The translations under genes were made by a program, and so were the position numbers. 8,585 bases of DNA, from positions 1-8,585 of the forward strand of contig CAYRYP010000059.1 of the NCBI GenBank assembly GCA_964428485.1. Direction: 5' to 3'. The DNA comes from CAZPAN01 sp964428485. GTDB lineage: Bacteria; Actinomycetota; Coriobacteriia; Coriobacteriales; CADBOM01. The notes under the pieces are model-generated. The model saw only the letters and a program-made list of their open reading frames with translations. It made no database searches and was not told the DNA's origin. Below, in pieces: positions 1-5,667 of the stretch (positions within the stretch are counted from its first letter, which is position 1; the number at the start of each line of letters is the position of its first letter).

Positions 1-77
1 ACTGGTGCGTTGCCGAATGGTCAGGCGACCCAACTGACCCTGACATCGAGTTCAAGTTCTATAACTACGACAGTTAA
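1..77 (+). CDS. 3' end of an unidentified protein gene (partial)
   Basis: From base 3 one frame reads 24 codons to a TAA stop at 75-77. The peptide is acidic and aromatic and ends in FKFYNYDS. About two thirds of its third positions are G or C, as in the confident genes here, and the frame stops just before a strong hairpin, where a gene end would be expected. A competing frame from base 1 gives a Ser/Thr-rich peptide ending inside the hairpin at 93, but its third positions are AT-richer, so I prefer the first. The gene starts outside the window, the fragment is too short to assign a family, and no function is proposed. Confidence 0.45.
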   Translation, partial: WCVAEWSGDPTDPDIEFKFYNYDS

Positions 78-124
78 AAACCCGGTAAATTGATCCCCCC
101 ACGAATGGCGGGGCATTTACCGGG
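76..124 (-). terminator. Intrinsic (Rho-independent) terminator for minus-strand transcription
   Basis: A perfect 10-bp inverted repeat, CCCGGTAAAT at 81-90 and ATTTACCGGG at 115-124, encloses a C-run and a G-run that can extend the stem. On the minus strand the hairpin is followed at once by five T's (plus-strand A's at 76-80). That is the layout of a Rho-independent terminator for leftward transcription, which here could come from the tRNA-Lys or from an unannotated transcript. On the plus strand no T-tract follows, so the hairpin would act only weakly, at most, for the gene ending at 77. The T-tract overlaps that gene's stop codon. Confidence 0.75.
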
Positions 125-340
125 TAGGCTGGTTGTAATGAACCCCACGCTTGAGAACAAGAAGGGTTGGTGTTGGCAGATGAGGTGCGATCACAGCACT
201 GTGCGCTGTGTCCCCTAGACTCGTAAGCAGTAGCTGACACCAGGACTAACACTTCAAAACACTAGAGCAGGATATGGCCAAACATGGCATACCGTAGGTG
301 ATCCCGGTCAAGCTCGATGGCACGATCAACGCGCACAAAT

Positions 341-384
341 GATGAGGCTCCGAAGTTCCTATCCAGAACCCCCAGAGCCTCATC
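341..384. repeat. Perfect 10-bp inverted repeat (hairpin-forming)
   Basis: GATGAGGCTC at 341-350 is the exact reverse complement of GAGCCTCATC at 375-384. A 24-nt loop separates the arms and holds a further short complementary pair, GTTC and GAAC. No T-run follows on either strand, so it is not a canonical terminator. It could be a structured element in an RNA, an operator-like site or a mobile-element remnant. The sequence does not tell these apart. Confidence 0.6.
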
Positions 385-407
385 GCTTGTAACATCGTAG
401 CACCAAC

Positions 408-450
408 GCGCCTGTAGTTCAACGGTAGAATGGCGGTCTCCGAAACCGGC
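408..450 (+). pseudogene. tRNA-Arg(CCG)-like 5' half, truncated
   Basis: The sequence starts like a tRNA. There is a 7-nt acceptor strand GCGCCTG, then TA, a D-arm GTTC/GAAT around AACGGTA, and an anticodon stem with loop CTCCGAA, which gives anticodon CCG (Arg). After the anticodon stem the similarity ends. No variable region with a TTCRA T-loop follows, and no CAGGCGC to close the acceptor stem is found downstream. This is therefore a 5' tRNA fragment rather than a functional tRNA. It lies on the strand opposite the intact tRNA-Lys. It may be a displaced tRNA half left by integration or rearrangement. Confidence 0.6.
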
Positions 451-455
451 CAAGT

Positions 456-482
456 TGTCATCAGTCCGCCCGAGTGATGACA
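456..482. repeat. Perfect 8-bp inverted repeat
   Basis: TGTCATCA at 456-463 and TGATGACA at 475-482 are exact reverse complements around an 11-nt loop. The repeat sits immediately 3' of the truncated tRNA-Arg-like half, where a variable loop and T-arm should be. A stretch with T-runs follows around 494-519, but not directly after the stem, so a terminator role is doubtful. Confidence 0.55.
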
Positions 483-532
483 GAAATGGCAGGTTTTCGC
501 GAAGCGGTTTTTGAGGTTTAGCGGGGAATAGG

Positions 533-608
533 TGGTGGGCCGTAGGGGGGTCGAACCCCTGACCTTGGGATTAAGAGTCCCCTGCTCTACCATCTGAGCT
601 AACGGCCC
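533..608 (-). tRNA. tRNA-Lys (anticodon CTT), CCA encoded
   Basis: Read on the minus strand from 608, a full 76-nt cloverleaf is present. Acceptor GGGCCGT pairs with ACGGCCC. The D-arm is GCTC/GAGC. The anticodon arm has loop CTCTTAA (anticodon CTT, decoding AAG Lys) on a GGGA/TCCC stem with a G-A apposition at its base (27-43). The variable region is five nt. The T-arm is AGGGG/CCCCT around TTCGACC. The discriminator is A, and the 3' CCA is encoded at 533-535. A strong promoter lies directly upstream. The 3' end faces the gene-poor stretch 78-532. Confidence 0.97.
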
Positions 609-614
609 ACAAGC

Positions 615-642
615 ATTTTAGTATTTCCCCTGTGGGTTTCAA
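615..642 (-). promoter_or_regulatory. Sigma70-type promoter of tRNA-Lys
   Basis: On the minus strand a -35 box TTGAAA (637-642) and a -10 box TAAAAT (615-620) are separated by 16 bp. Both differ from consensus at one position. The mature tRNA 5' end lies only seven bases past the -10 box, so transcription should begin at or within a base or two of the tRNA. The 5' leader for RNase P would then be very short or absent. The boxes are seen; their use is inferred. Confidence 0.75.
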
Positions 643-703
643 GAACGAATTGGCGCTGTGCGGTGAGCGGCGTCTGACCCGAAACGGCTTGGACTGGAAC
701 TCT

Positions 704-2935
704 CTAGATATCCCCCTCGAGCTCTACGAGCATCAGGAAGACATTGTCCCTGAGCTGTTTCGCGGCCTTGCGCGAGATCCTCCCGTCTTGGACAAACTGC
801 GATATCTCCTCCAACTCGATATGGTAGGCGTAGCGCTGCCTCTCGCGTCTTCTTTCGCCGACGCTGGACATCATAGACAGTGGGTCGCGCAGCTTCTCGA
901 GGGAGCGGAGCAGGTTGCGGTGCGCGGAAAGCTGCTCCCTAGCAGCACGCACAGTTGAGGGCTTAATCCCGCTATCTTCTTCGTGGGATCTCTCTATGAT
1001 GCCTTGCAGGTAGGCTATGGCGGCACGCTCCAGCTCCTTGAGCAGCCCTGAGGACTCCGGGTCGGAGGTCTTCCCGGCCATCTTTCCCAAGGCGACGGAG
1101 AGGTTGTGGAACATGACCTTGAGGGAGATCACCGGGTGCATGAGAGACTGCATGATCAGTCTCCAGTAGCCTCCGCGGCGCATGAGGCTTTGCGCCCTAG
1201 CGATGCGGAACATGCAGTTCACGGTCTCCAGCGTGCTCGCCTTGCCCTGGTTGTGTAGGTCGAGCGCGCGTTCCCACTGGATGTTGAGAACCTCGTTTCT
1301 CAGGTTCACGGTGTCTGTGGTATCGACGTCGGCCTCCGCCCTGATCCGCCTTATGCGAGTGTTGTAGAGTGCGATCACGGCTCTTGTGGCCTCATCGTTC
1401 TCGGAGGTGTGCTTCAATTCTAGGTCGGCTATGACCCTGCGTAGGATTTCGATCTTAATCACGGCGATCTCGTCGTCTGTCTCGGGGTACTCGCCGCTCT
1501 CCTCCTTTGGAAACGGTGCCAGCACCGGGAGCAGGAAGTTCGTGATCAAAAGAGTGAGGATGATCGTCCCGGATGCTAGGAACAGCACCAACTCGCGCTG
1601 CGGGAAGGGTTCTCCTCCGGCAAGCGCGTATGGCATCGACATTATGACCGAGAGCGTGATGGCGCCCTTGGGTCCGCCGATTGTGGTTATCAGTGTGGAC
1701 TTGAGAAGAGCCTTTGTACCCTTTCCAGACAACGTTCCGGCAAGTGAACTCCAACTGAACCCGCTGCTCTCAGGATCCTGCTCCTCGGATTCCTCCGATG
1801 TTACCGCCGCTGCGATGATGGAGGACTGATTGGGATCCGAGATTGTGGCGTTCGAACCACCGTCTGCATGGGGGGCAGCCCGTCCGGCTTCGCGCTCCGA
1901 CTTGCGCTTCTTCCTCATGTAATGGATGTTCATGAACAGTATCCAGATGAACCTCAATACCGTGATCAGGCCGGTGAGCAAGAGGACTAGGATTATGAGG
2001 GTTCCGTTGTTGATCGACGTGTCGAGGATACTGTTCTCCATAGCGCCCGGAAGCTGCATACCCAGCAGCACGAATACCAGACCGTTGAGCACGAATGCCA
2101 GCACATTCCACACGCTGCTCGTGACTATGGAGAAGCGCGCGCTGGTCGGACCGATGATCTTGTTGGTGAGTCCGCTGGTGAGAAACCCGGCGGCGACGGC
2201 GCCGAGGATGCCGCTGACGCCGCACATCTCGCAGATGATGAACGTGACAAACGGCAGCATGACGTCGAGCAGGACGTGGAAGGTTATCGAGTCTAGACCT
2301 GCATCGATGGCCTTGTTCCTCACATAGTAGGCGAGCGCGGCGATGATGAGTCCAAGAGCGATGCCTCCCAGGAAACTTATGACGAAGGTGGTCGTCGCAT
2401 TGATGAGCGAGAACGCGCCCGTGACCGCCGCCGCAGCCGCGAACTGGAACGAGACGACGCCTGAGGCATCATTTATCAGACACTCGCCCTGCAGCATCGC
2501 ATGTTCTCTGGGGTCGAGCTTGGCTGAGCGTGAGAGAGACTCAACTGCGACTGCGTCAGTGGGGCCGAGCGCGGCGCCAAGCATGAAGGCGCATGTGAGT
2601 GGTATCGATGGGACGATTGCATTCATCACGAAGCCCACTACGAGAACTATTACCACCACCAGGCCGATCGCCAACGAGATGATGCCAGCCTTGTTCTTCC
2701 ACAATCGCGCCTTGTTGGCGTTCCTGGCGTCTTTGAAGAGCAACGGTGCGATGAACAGGACTAGGAAGAGCTCTGGGTCGATTTCCGCCTCGAAGCCGGA
2801 GCCGAGTATCATTGCCAGGCCGAGACCCAATGCAATCTGAATGAGAGGAGGGGAGACTCTGGGTAGGATCTGATCGATGATCGACGACAGAAGCACAGCT
2901 CCGGCCATCGCTGCGAAGAGCTCGAATGTCTCCAA
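704..2935 (-). CDS. CPA1-family (NhaP-type) Na+(K+)/H+ antiporter
   Basis: A 743-residue polytopic membrane protein that should exchange cytoplasmic Na+ or K+ for H+ and so serve ion and pH homeostasis. About twelve hydrophobic segments span residues 5-338 and 411-470. CPA1 signatures are present: LGPTDAVAV (123-131, Asp127), E151 followed by the ion-binding ND pair (N155, D156), SGILGAVAAGFL (241-252), an Arg in LRFIW (328) and GGPKGAITL (420-428). The last has Lys where many NhaP/NHE proteins have Arg. A hydrophilic loop of about 70 residues (340-410), Lys/Arg-rich then Ser/Glu-rich, precedes the last two helices. A helical, charged tail of about 260 residues (478-743) is longer than in typical bacterial NhaP and is probably a cytoplasmic regulatory domain. 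The start is TTG, chosen because AGGAAG lies 10 bp upstream. It lies downstream of two regulator genes on the same strand. Ion specificity cannot be read from sequence. Confidence 0.93.
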   Translation of the reverse strand: METFELFAAMAGAVLLSSIIDQILPRVSPPLIQIALGLGLAMILGSGFEAEIDPELFLVLFIAPLLFKDARNANKARLWKNKAGIISLAIGLVVVIVLVVGFVMNAIVPSIPLTCAFMLGAALGPTDAVAVESLSRSAKLDPREHAMLQGECLINDASGVVSFQFAAAAAVTGAFSLINATTTFVISFLGGIALGLIIAALAYYVRNKAIDAGLDSITFHVLLDVMLPFVTFIICEMCGVSGILGAVAAGFLTSGLTNKIIGPTSARFSIVTSSVWNVLAFVLNGLVFVLLGMQLPGAMENSILDTSINNGTLIILVLLLTGLITVLRFIWILFMNIHYMRKKRKSEREAGRAAPHADGGSNATISDPNQSSIIAAAVTSEESEEQDPESSGFSWSSLAGTLSGKGTKALLKSTLITTIGGPKGAITLSVIMSMPYALAGGEPFPQRELVLFLASGTIILTLLITNFLLPVLAPFPKEESGEYPETDDEIAVIKIEILRRVIADLELKHTSENDEATRAVIALYNTRIRRIRAEADVDTTDTVNLRNEVLNIQWERALDLHNQGKASTLETVNCMFRIARAQSLMRRGGYWRLIMQSLMHPVISLKVMFHNLSVALGKMAGKTSDPESSGLLKELERAAIAYLQGIIERSHEEDSGIKPSTVRAAREQLSAHRNLLRSLEKLRDPLSMMSSVGERRRERQRYAYHIELEEISQFVQDGRISRKAAKQLRDNVFLMLVELEGDI

Positions 2936-2945
2936 ATGTGTCTCA

Positions 2946-2951
2946 CTTCCT
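2946..2951 (-). promoter_or_regulatory. Ribosome binding site deciding the TTG start of the antiporter gene
   Basis: On the minus strand AGGAAG, continuing as AGGAAGTGAG, lies 10 bp before the TTG at 2933-2935. The first transmembrane segment begins five residues after this TTG, so a later start would remove part of it. No ATG or GTG in frame nearby offers a better alternative. Confidence 0.6.
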
Positions 2952-3033
2952 ATATCGTTATCGGGGCGCAGTCCGTATCCGCGGACATCAGGGTCCAGGG
3001 GCGCCCCGGCTTATGTCGGTTAGCGTGTCGGTA

Positions 3034-3378
3034 TTACAGTTGACCGTCGGCAAGCCCTACCACTGCATAGATGATATCGTGGATGGCCCGCTGCTCCTGC
3101 TCGCTTCTCTGCACGATCAAGTCGTAGCACTCTCTCGGGATGGAGTCTGCGGGCTTTTCAGGATCTCCGAAGCAGCCGAACAGGTCGATGAACGTCATAC
3201 CCAGCGCCCTGAGTATCCTCGAGAGCGCTTCTACTGTGATGTTCTTCTGACCGCGCTCGACCTGGCCGATGTAGGAGCTGTGCAACCCTGATTTGGTGGC
3301 GAGCTCCTCTTGGGTGAGTCCGGCTCCGATCCTGCAGCTTCTGATTCTTTCTCCGAGTGCAACCGAGAGGTCGCTCAT
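3034..3378 (-). CDS. XRE-family helix-turn-helix transcriptional regulator
   Basis: A 114-residue protein whose first two thirds form a Cro/C1-type helix-turn-helix. GERIRSCRIGAGLTQEELA (9-27) gives helices 1 and 2, SGLHSSYIGQVERG (30-43) gives the recognition helix region, and NITVEALSRILRALGM (46-61) gives the closing helices. This pattern resembles SinR-like and restriction-controller-like repressors, but no restriction-modification gene is nearby. The C-terminal 45 residues are probably helical and resemble no domain I can name. The start at 3378 is preferred over an in-frame ATG five codons upstream (3393), because GGAGG lies eight bases before 3378 and the upstream ATG has no good site. 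The gene sits 98 bp upstream of the antiporter gene on the same strand, so it may control it. That is inferred from position only. Confidence 0.88.
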   Translation of the reverse strand: MSDLSVALGERIRSCRIGAGLTQEELATKSGLHSSYIGQVERGQKNITVEALSRILRALGMTFIDLFGCFGDPEKPADSIPRECYDLIVQRSEQEQRAIHDIIYAVVGLADGQL

Positions 3379-3386
3379 CTGCTCAT

Positions 3387-3391
3387 CCTCC
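3387..3391 (-). promoter_or_regulatory. Ribosome binding site for the XRE regulator
   Basis: GGAGG on the minus strand, eight bases before the ATG at 3376-3378. It overlaps the alternative upstream ATG (3391-3393) by one base, which argues that the upstream ATG is not the real start. Confidence 0.6.
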
Positions 3392-3528
3392 ATTTGGCAG
3401 GTCCGTCCGATGCGTCGAGGCTCGCCGACCGGGCGTTCAGCTCGTGATCAGATAACAGCATAGCCTCTTATCGGCCCGTCTGACGACGGAAAAGGCGCGC
3501 CCTCCCGGGACCGGACTCCCCTGACCGA

Positions 3529-4071
3529 TCACAGAAGGGGAATCGAGTTGACGAGATCTCCGAGGTGCTGTGCCACCTCGTCTTCGGACGCGCTTCCGTC
3601 AGACGATGCCCAGTCCAAGAGCGCCATTGAGAAGCCTCCGGAGACGAATCGTCTTATGCGCCGGGCGCGATCGTCGGGGATATCCTGGAGCTGGATGATT
3701 ATGGAGCAGATCTCCTCGATCGTCTCGGCCAGAGAGTCCATCGCGATGCAGACCCTTCCCTGCGATGCAGCCATGTAGAGGATCTCTCTGTTGGTCGAGG
3801 CCATCTCGACGCACCATCTGGCAAATCCCATCGGGTCGTTGTTGCAGGCGAGCTCGCTTACGTCGATGCTTTCCCTGAGTTTCTCGCGGATGCACCTCGC
3901 CAACACCTCGTCGATGCGGTTGAAGTTCTGGTAGAAGGCCGGCCTCGAGAGCTCCGCATGGGAGCACAGTTCGGTGACCGTTATGCTGTCGATCGGCTTG
4001 CTCTTCATGATCTCGGCAAGCGCGTTCATCAAGCGAGTCTTGGAACGTGCTGCTATAGGGTTGCTGCCCAT
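3529..4071 (-). CDS. TetR-family transcriptional regulator
   Basis: A 180-residue protein with the TetR layout. An N-terminal three-helix DNA-binding domain has helix 1 at about 11-24 (KTRLMNALAEIM) and a helix-turn-helix at about 30-50 (ITVTELCSHAELSRPAFYQNF, with the usual aromatic pair near its end). A divergent helical ligand and dimerisation domain follows at about 55-180, ending with a GGFSMALLDW stretch typical of the last helices. The ligand is unknown. Start ATG 4071 is supported by AAGGAAGG five bases upstream (4077-4084). The gene is transcribed away from the bactofilin-like gene, with a 300-bp shared upstream region that contains a palindrome. It also leads the minus-strand series of regulators and antiporter. 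It could be autoregulated and control either side; the sequence does not decide which. Confidence 0.88.
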   Translation of the reverse strand: MGSNPIAARSKTRLMNALAEIMKSKPIDSITVTELCSHAELSRPAFYQNFNRIDEVLARCIREKLRESIDVSELACNNDPMGFARWCVEMASTNREILYMAASQGRVCIAMDSLAETIEEICSIIIQLQDIPDDRARRIRRFVSGGFSMALLDWASSDGSASEDEVAQHLGDLVNSIPLL

Positions 4072-4371
4072 CGCTACCTTCCTTCATCGTATCTAAGGGT
4101 CTCGCGTATCTTGACCGCACGCTTTGAAAATGGGGTGGTGAAATTGTCTGGACCGCTTCGGCGCAAAGTGCATCTCGGTCGAGCGGACATGATGTCTATA
4201 ACACCGGAAAGCACCGGGAAAACGCATGAATTTCCACCCCGCGAACCAGAATAACCAAACGCCCTTACGTTTGGCAATTTCGTCATATGCACGCTCCACA
4301 TAATCTGCAGAGAAGCCTGTGTTACGATTCTTCCTAAAACTTGAGGGATTCGATTCTTGGGGGTTTACCCG
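4072..4371. other. Divergent intergenic region between TetR gene and envelope gene
   Basis: 300 bp that must carry the promoters of both flanking genes. It is more AT-rich than its surroundings on the right side. The clearest structure is the palindrome at 4255-4274. An extended -10-like TGTTACGAT at about 4319-4327 could serve the rightward gene, without a good -35. On the minus strand TTTTCC and TATAGA are spaced about 16 bp (around 4194-4221) and could serve the TetR gene. Both promoter guesses are weak. Short open frames here lack ribosome sites and look non-coding. Confidence 0.4.
4255..4274. promoter_or_regulatory. Candidate operator: perfect 7-6-7 palindrome
   Basis: CCAAACG at 4255-4261 and CGTTTGG at 4268-4274 are exact reverse complements separated by CCCTTA. 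A 20-bp dyad in the region between a TetR gene and a divergent gene is the usual setting for a TetR operator. It lies about 97 bp upstream of the rightward ATG and about 184 bp upstream of the TetR start. A terminator is less likely, because no gene ends just before it on either strand and the following T-content is low. Binding by this TetR protein is inferred. Confidence 0.4.
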
Positions 4372-5574
4372 ATGTCTTCTCGTTCTCTTGGTAGTGGCGA
4401 CCCGTCTTTTGGACAGAGGGCCGGGAGGGTTCTTGCGAGAGCCATGCTCCTGGTTGCCGTGCTCTTGTCGGTCATGATCCTGCCGGCCTCGCAGGCCATG
4501 GCATATCCCACCGATTCCGCTGGAAACGCGTTTTCGAGTGCCTCGTCCATCGCTGACGATCAGATCCCATCTGACCTGATCTGGCTTGGGATCGAGCTGG
4601 ACATGGATTCCACCGAGGTAGGCGGGGACATTCTCGCTGCGGGAAGCACCATCCTTGTCTCCGACTCCACAGTGGGCGGGGATGTCAGGATCGCCGGCTC
4701 CAAGGTTACTGTGAACTCGACCGCTGTCACTGGAAACGTCACCGCCATCGCCCAGAACATGATGGTAGGGCAGGGGACTGTGGCCAACGGGGTCATTCTG
4801 ATGGGCTCAAATATTGGTTTCTACGGCACTGCCAATGCTCTCGACATCTCGGGCAGCACCGTCGTGCTCGACGGTGTGGTCGACGGAGACGTCACGATAA
4901 CCGCGCAAAATGTCACCGTAGGTGCGGGAACCGTCATCTCGGGCAAGCTCACCGTGACATCCGAAAATGAGCCGATCATCCAGGACGGGGCGCAGCTGGG
5001 CGACTACGAACACCTGGCGGATTCTTCCATCTTCTCCGCATTCCCTATGATGGTCTCCATTGCTGGAGCGGCGGGGCTGATGATGGTGCTCACCATGCTC
5101 CTCATGCTCGTGGTGGTTGCGCTTCTGCTGACGCTTCTCATGAGGAGGGAGATTGGTCTTGCCGCCACGATGACCAGAGAACATCCGGTGCGTCTAGTGC
5201 TCGTGGGGCTTCTCACGTTCTTCCTCTTCCCGATAGCGCTTCTGATGTTCGTGATGCTTCTTGCAACCGCATGGGCCGCGTTCGCCGGCATGGCGCTGCT
5301 TGTGCTTCTCACCATAATCGCGATACCATTCACGGGATGCGCTATGGGAAGGCTCGCGTTTCGCAACATGAACCCGTTCCTATCCGCCGTGGTAGGGGCG
5401 GTTATTGTGTTTGTTCTCTCGATGTTCCCCTTTATTGGCTTTCCGATCATGCTGATGTGCTCTGTCTACACGGCGGGCTACTTCGTGTGCACCGCCGCCT
5501 CTAGGGTCAGCGCCAACATCTCGGGAAGGTCTGAGGGGCAGGGCGAGGCCGGCAGCCAGGGCCAGGGAGTCTGA
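4372..5574 (+). CDS. Bactofilin-like (polymer-forming) beta-helix protein, exported, multi-pass membrane C-terminus
   Basis: From ATG 4372 the product has 400 residues. A signal peptide occupies 1-44: a long Arg-bearing n-region, hydrophobic core AMLLVAVLLSVMIL, and likely cleavage after QAMA. Residues about 82-210 hold at least six imperfect 18-residue repeats of the type VGGDVRIAGSKVTV, as in right-handed beta-helices of bactofilins (polymer-forming cytoskeletal proteins). Four or five hydrophobic segments then span about 222-377, and a Gly/Gln/Ser-rich tail ends the protein. The repeat domain should lie outside the cytoplasm, unlike classical bactofilins, suggesting a structural envelope role. 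That is inference. A TTG at 4357, with GAGGG nine bases upstream, is an alternative start adding five residues; GGGGG lies eight bases before the ATG. It is 93 bp upstream of murA with no terminator between, so co-transcription is possible. Confidence 0.75.
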   Translation: MSSRSLGSGDPSFGQRAGRVLARAMLLVAVLLSVMILPASQAMAYPTDSAGNAFSSASSIADDQIPSDLIWLGIELDMDSTEVGGDILAAGSTILVSDSTVGGDVRIAGSKVTVNSTAVTGNVTAIAQNMMVGQGTVANGVILMGSNIGFYGTANALDISGSTVVLDGVVDGDVTITAQNVTVGAGTVISGKLTVTSENEPIIQDGAQLGDYEHLADSSIFSAFPMMVSIAGAAGLMMVLTMLLMLVVVALLLTLLMRREIGLAATMTREHPVRLVLVGLLTFFLFPIALLMFVMLLATAWAAFAGMALLVLLTIIAIPFTGCAMGRLAFRNMNPFLSAVVGAVIVFVLSMFPFIGFPIMLMCSVYTAGYFVCTAASRVSANISGRSEGQGEAGSQGQGV

Positions 5575-5652
5575 TCCCAAGAGCGACTGTGCACCCAGAC
5601 GCCGCTTGAAAAGGTGTTCGTGATGGGCGCGCGAATCTGTCAAACTTTCACC

Positions 5653-5659
5653 GAGGAGG
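5653..5659 (+). promoter_or_regulatory. Ribosome binding site deciding the murA start
   Basis: GAGGAGG ends eight bases before the ATG at 5668-5670, a near-ideal Shine-Dalgarno site. The reading frame stays open further upstream to a possible start near 5614, but that start has no comparable site. Confidence 0.75.
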
Positions 5660-5667
5660 TGCTCTGC

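Larger units (their letters stand above)
78..532. other. Gene-poor mosaic downstream of tRNA-Lys
   Basis: About 455 bp without a convincing protein gene. It holds the terminator at 76-124, a small 6-bp hairpin (192-197 with 205-210), a perfect 10-bp inverted repeat at 341-384, a tRNA-Arg-like 5' half at 408-450 and an 8-bp inverted repeat at 456-482. One minus-strand frame is open from about 570, inside the tRNA-Lys gene, to a TAG at 262-264. It has no ATG and runs antisense through the tRNA remnant. It might be a decayed gene fragment, but I do not recognise it. The position abutting the 3' end of an intact tRNA gene fits an old integration site, yet no integrase or flanking repeat is visible. 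Confidence 0.5.

Noticed and set aside
275..298. Small plus-strand frame ATGGCC... after a purine-rich AGCAGGAT
   Set aside because: It ends after seven codons, and the ribosome-like site is weak and too close.
246..593. 115-codon minus-strand open frame running through tRNA-Lys
   Set aside because: It begins inside the tRNA gene and its first residues are the typical translation of a tRNA T-arm. It has no ribosome site and no protein-like features.
1386..2840. Plus-strand open frames of 130-165 codons inside the antiporter gene
   Set aside because: They are shadows of the well-supported minus-strand antiporter. They have Ser/Thr/Met-rich low-complexity composition and no ribosome sites.
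2971..3007. GTCCG/CGGAC hairpin and GGGGCGCCCC palindrome between the XRE and antiporter genes
   Set aside because: They are short, loop-poor and not followed by T's on the minus strand, so a terminator or operator call would not be supported.
3034..3378. XRE regulator as a restriction-modification controller protein
   Set aside because: The fold resembles C-proteins, but no methyltransferase or endonuclease is present in the window and the C-terminal extension is atypical.
3466..3500. Hairpin CCGTC/GACGG and the nearby GGCGCGCC palindrome between the TetR and XRE genes, as a terminator
   Set aside because: The stem is only five pairs, and the T-run lies before rather than after it in the direction of transcription. 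The GGCGCGCC palindrome has no loop.
4074..4301. Minus-strand open frames of 68-75 codons in the divergent intergenic region
   Set aside because: They overlap the TetR ribosome site and the candidate operator, have no ribosome site of their own and show no recognisable protein pattern.
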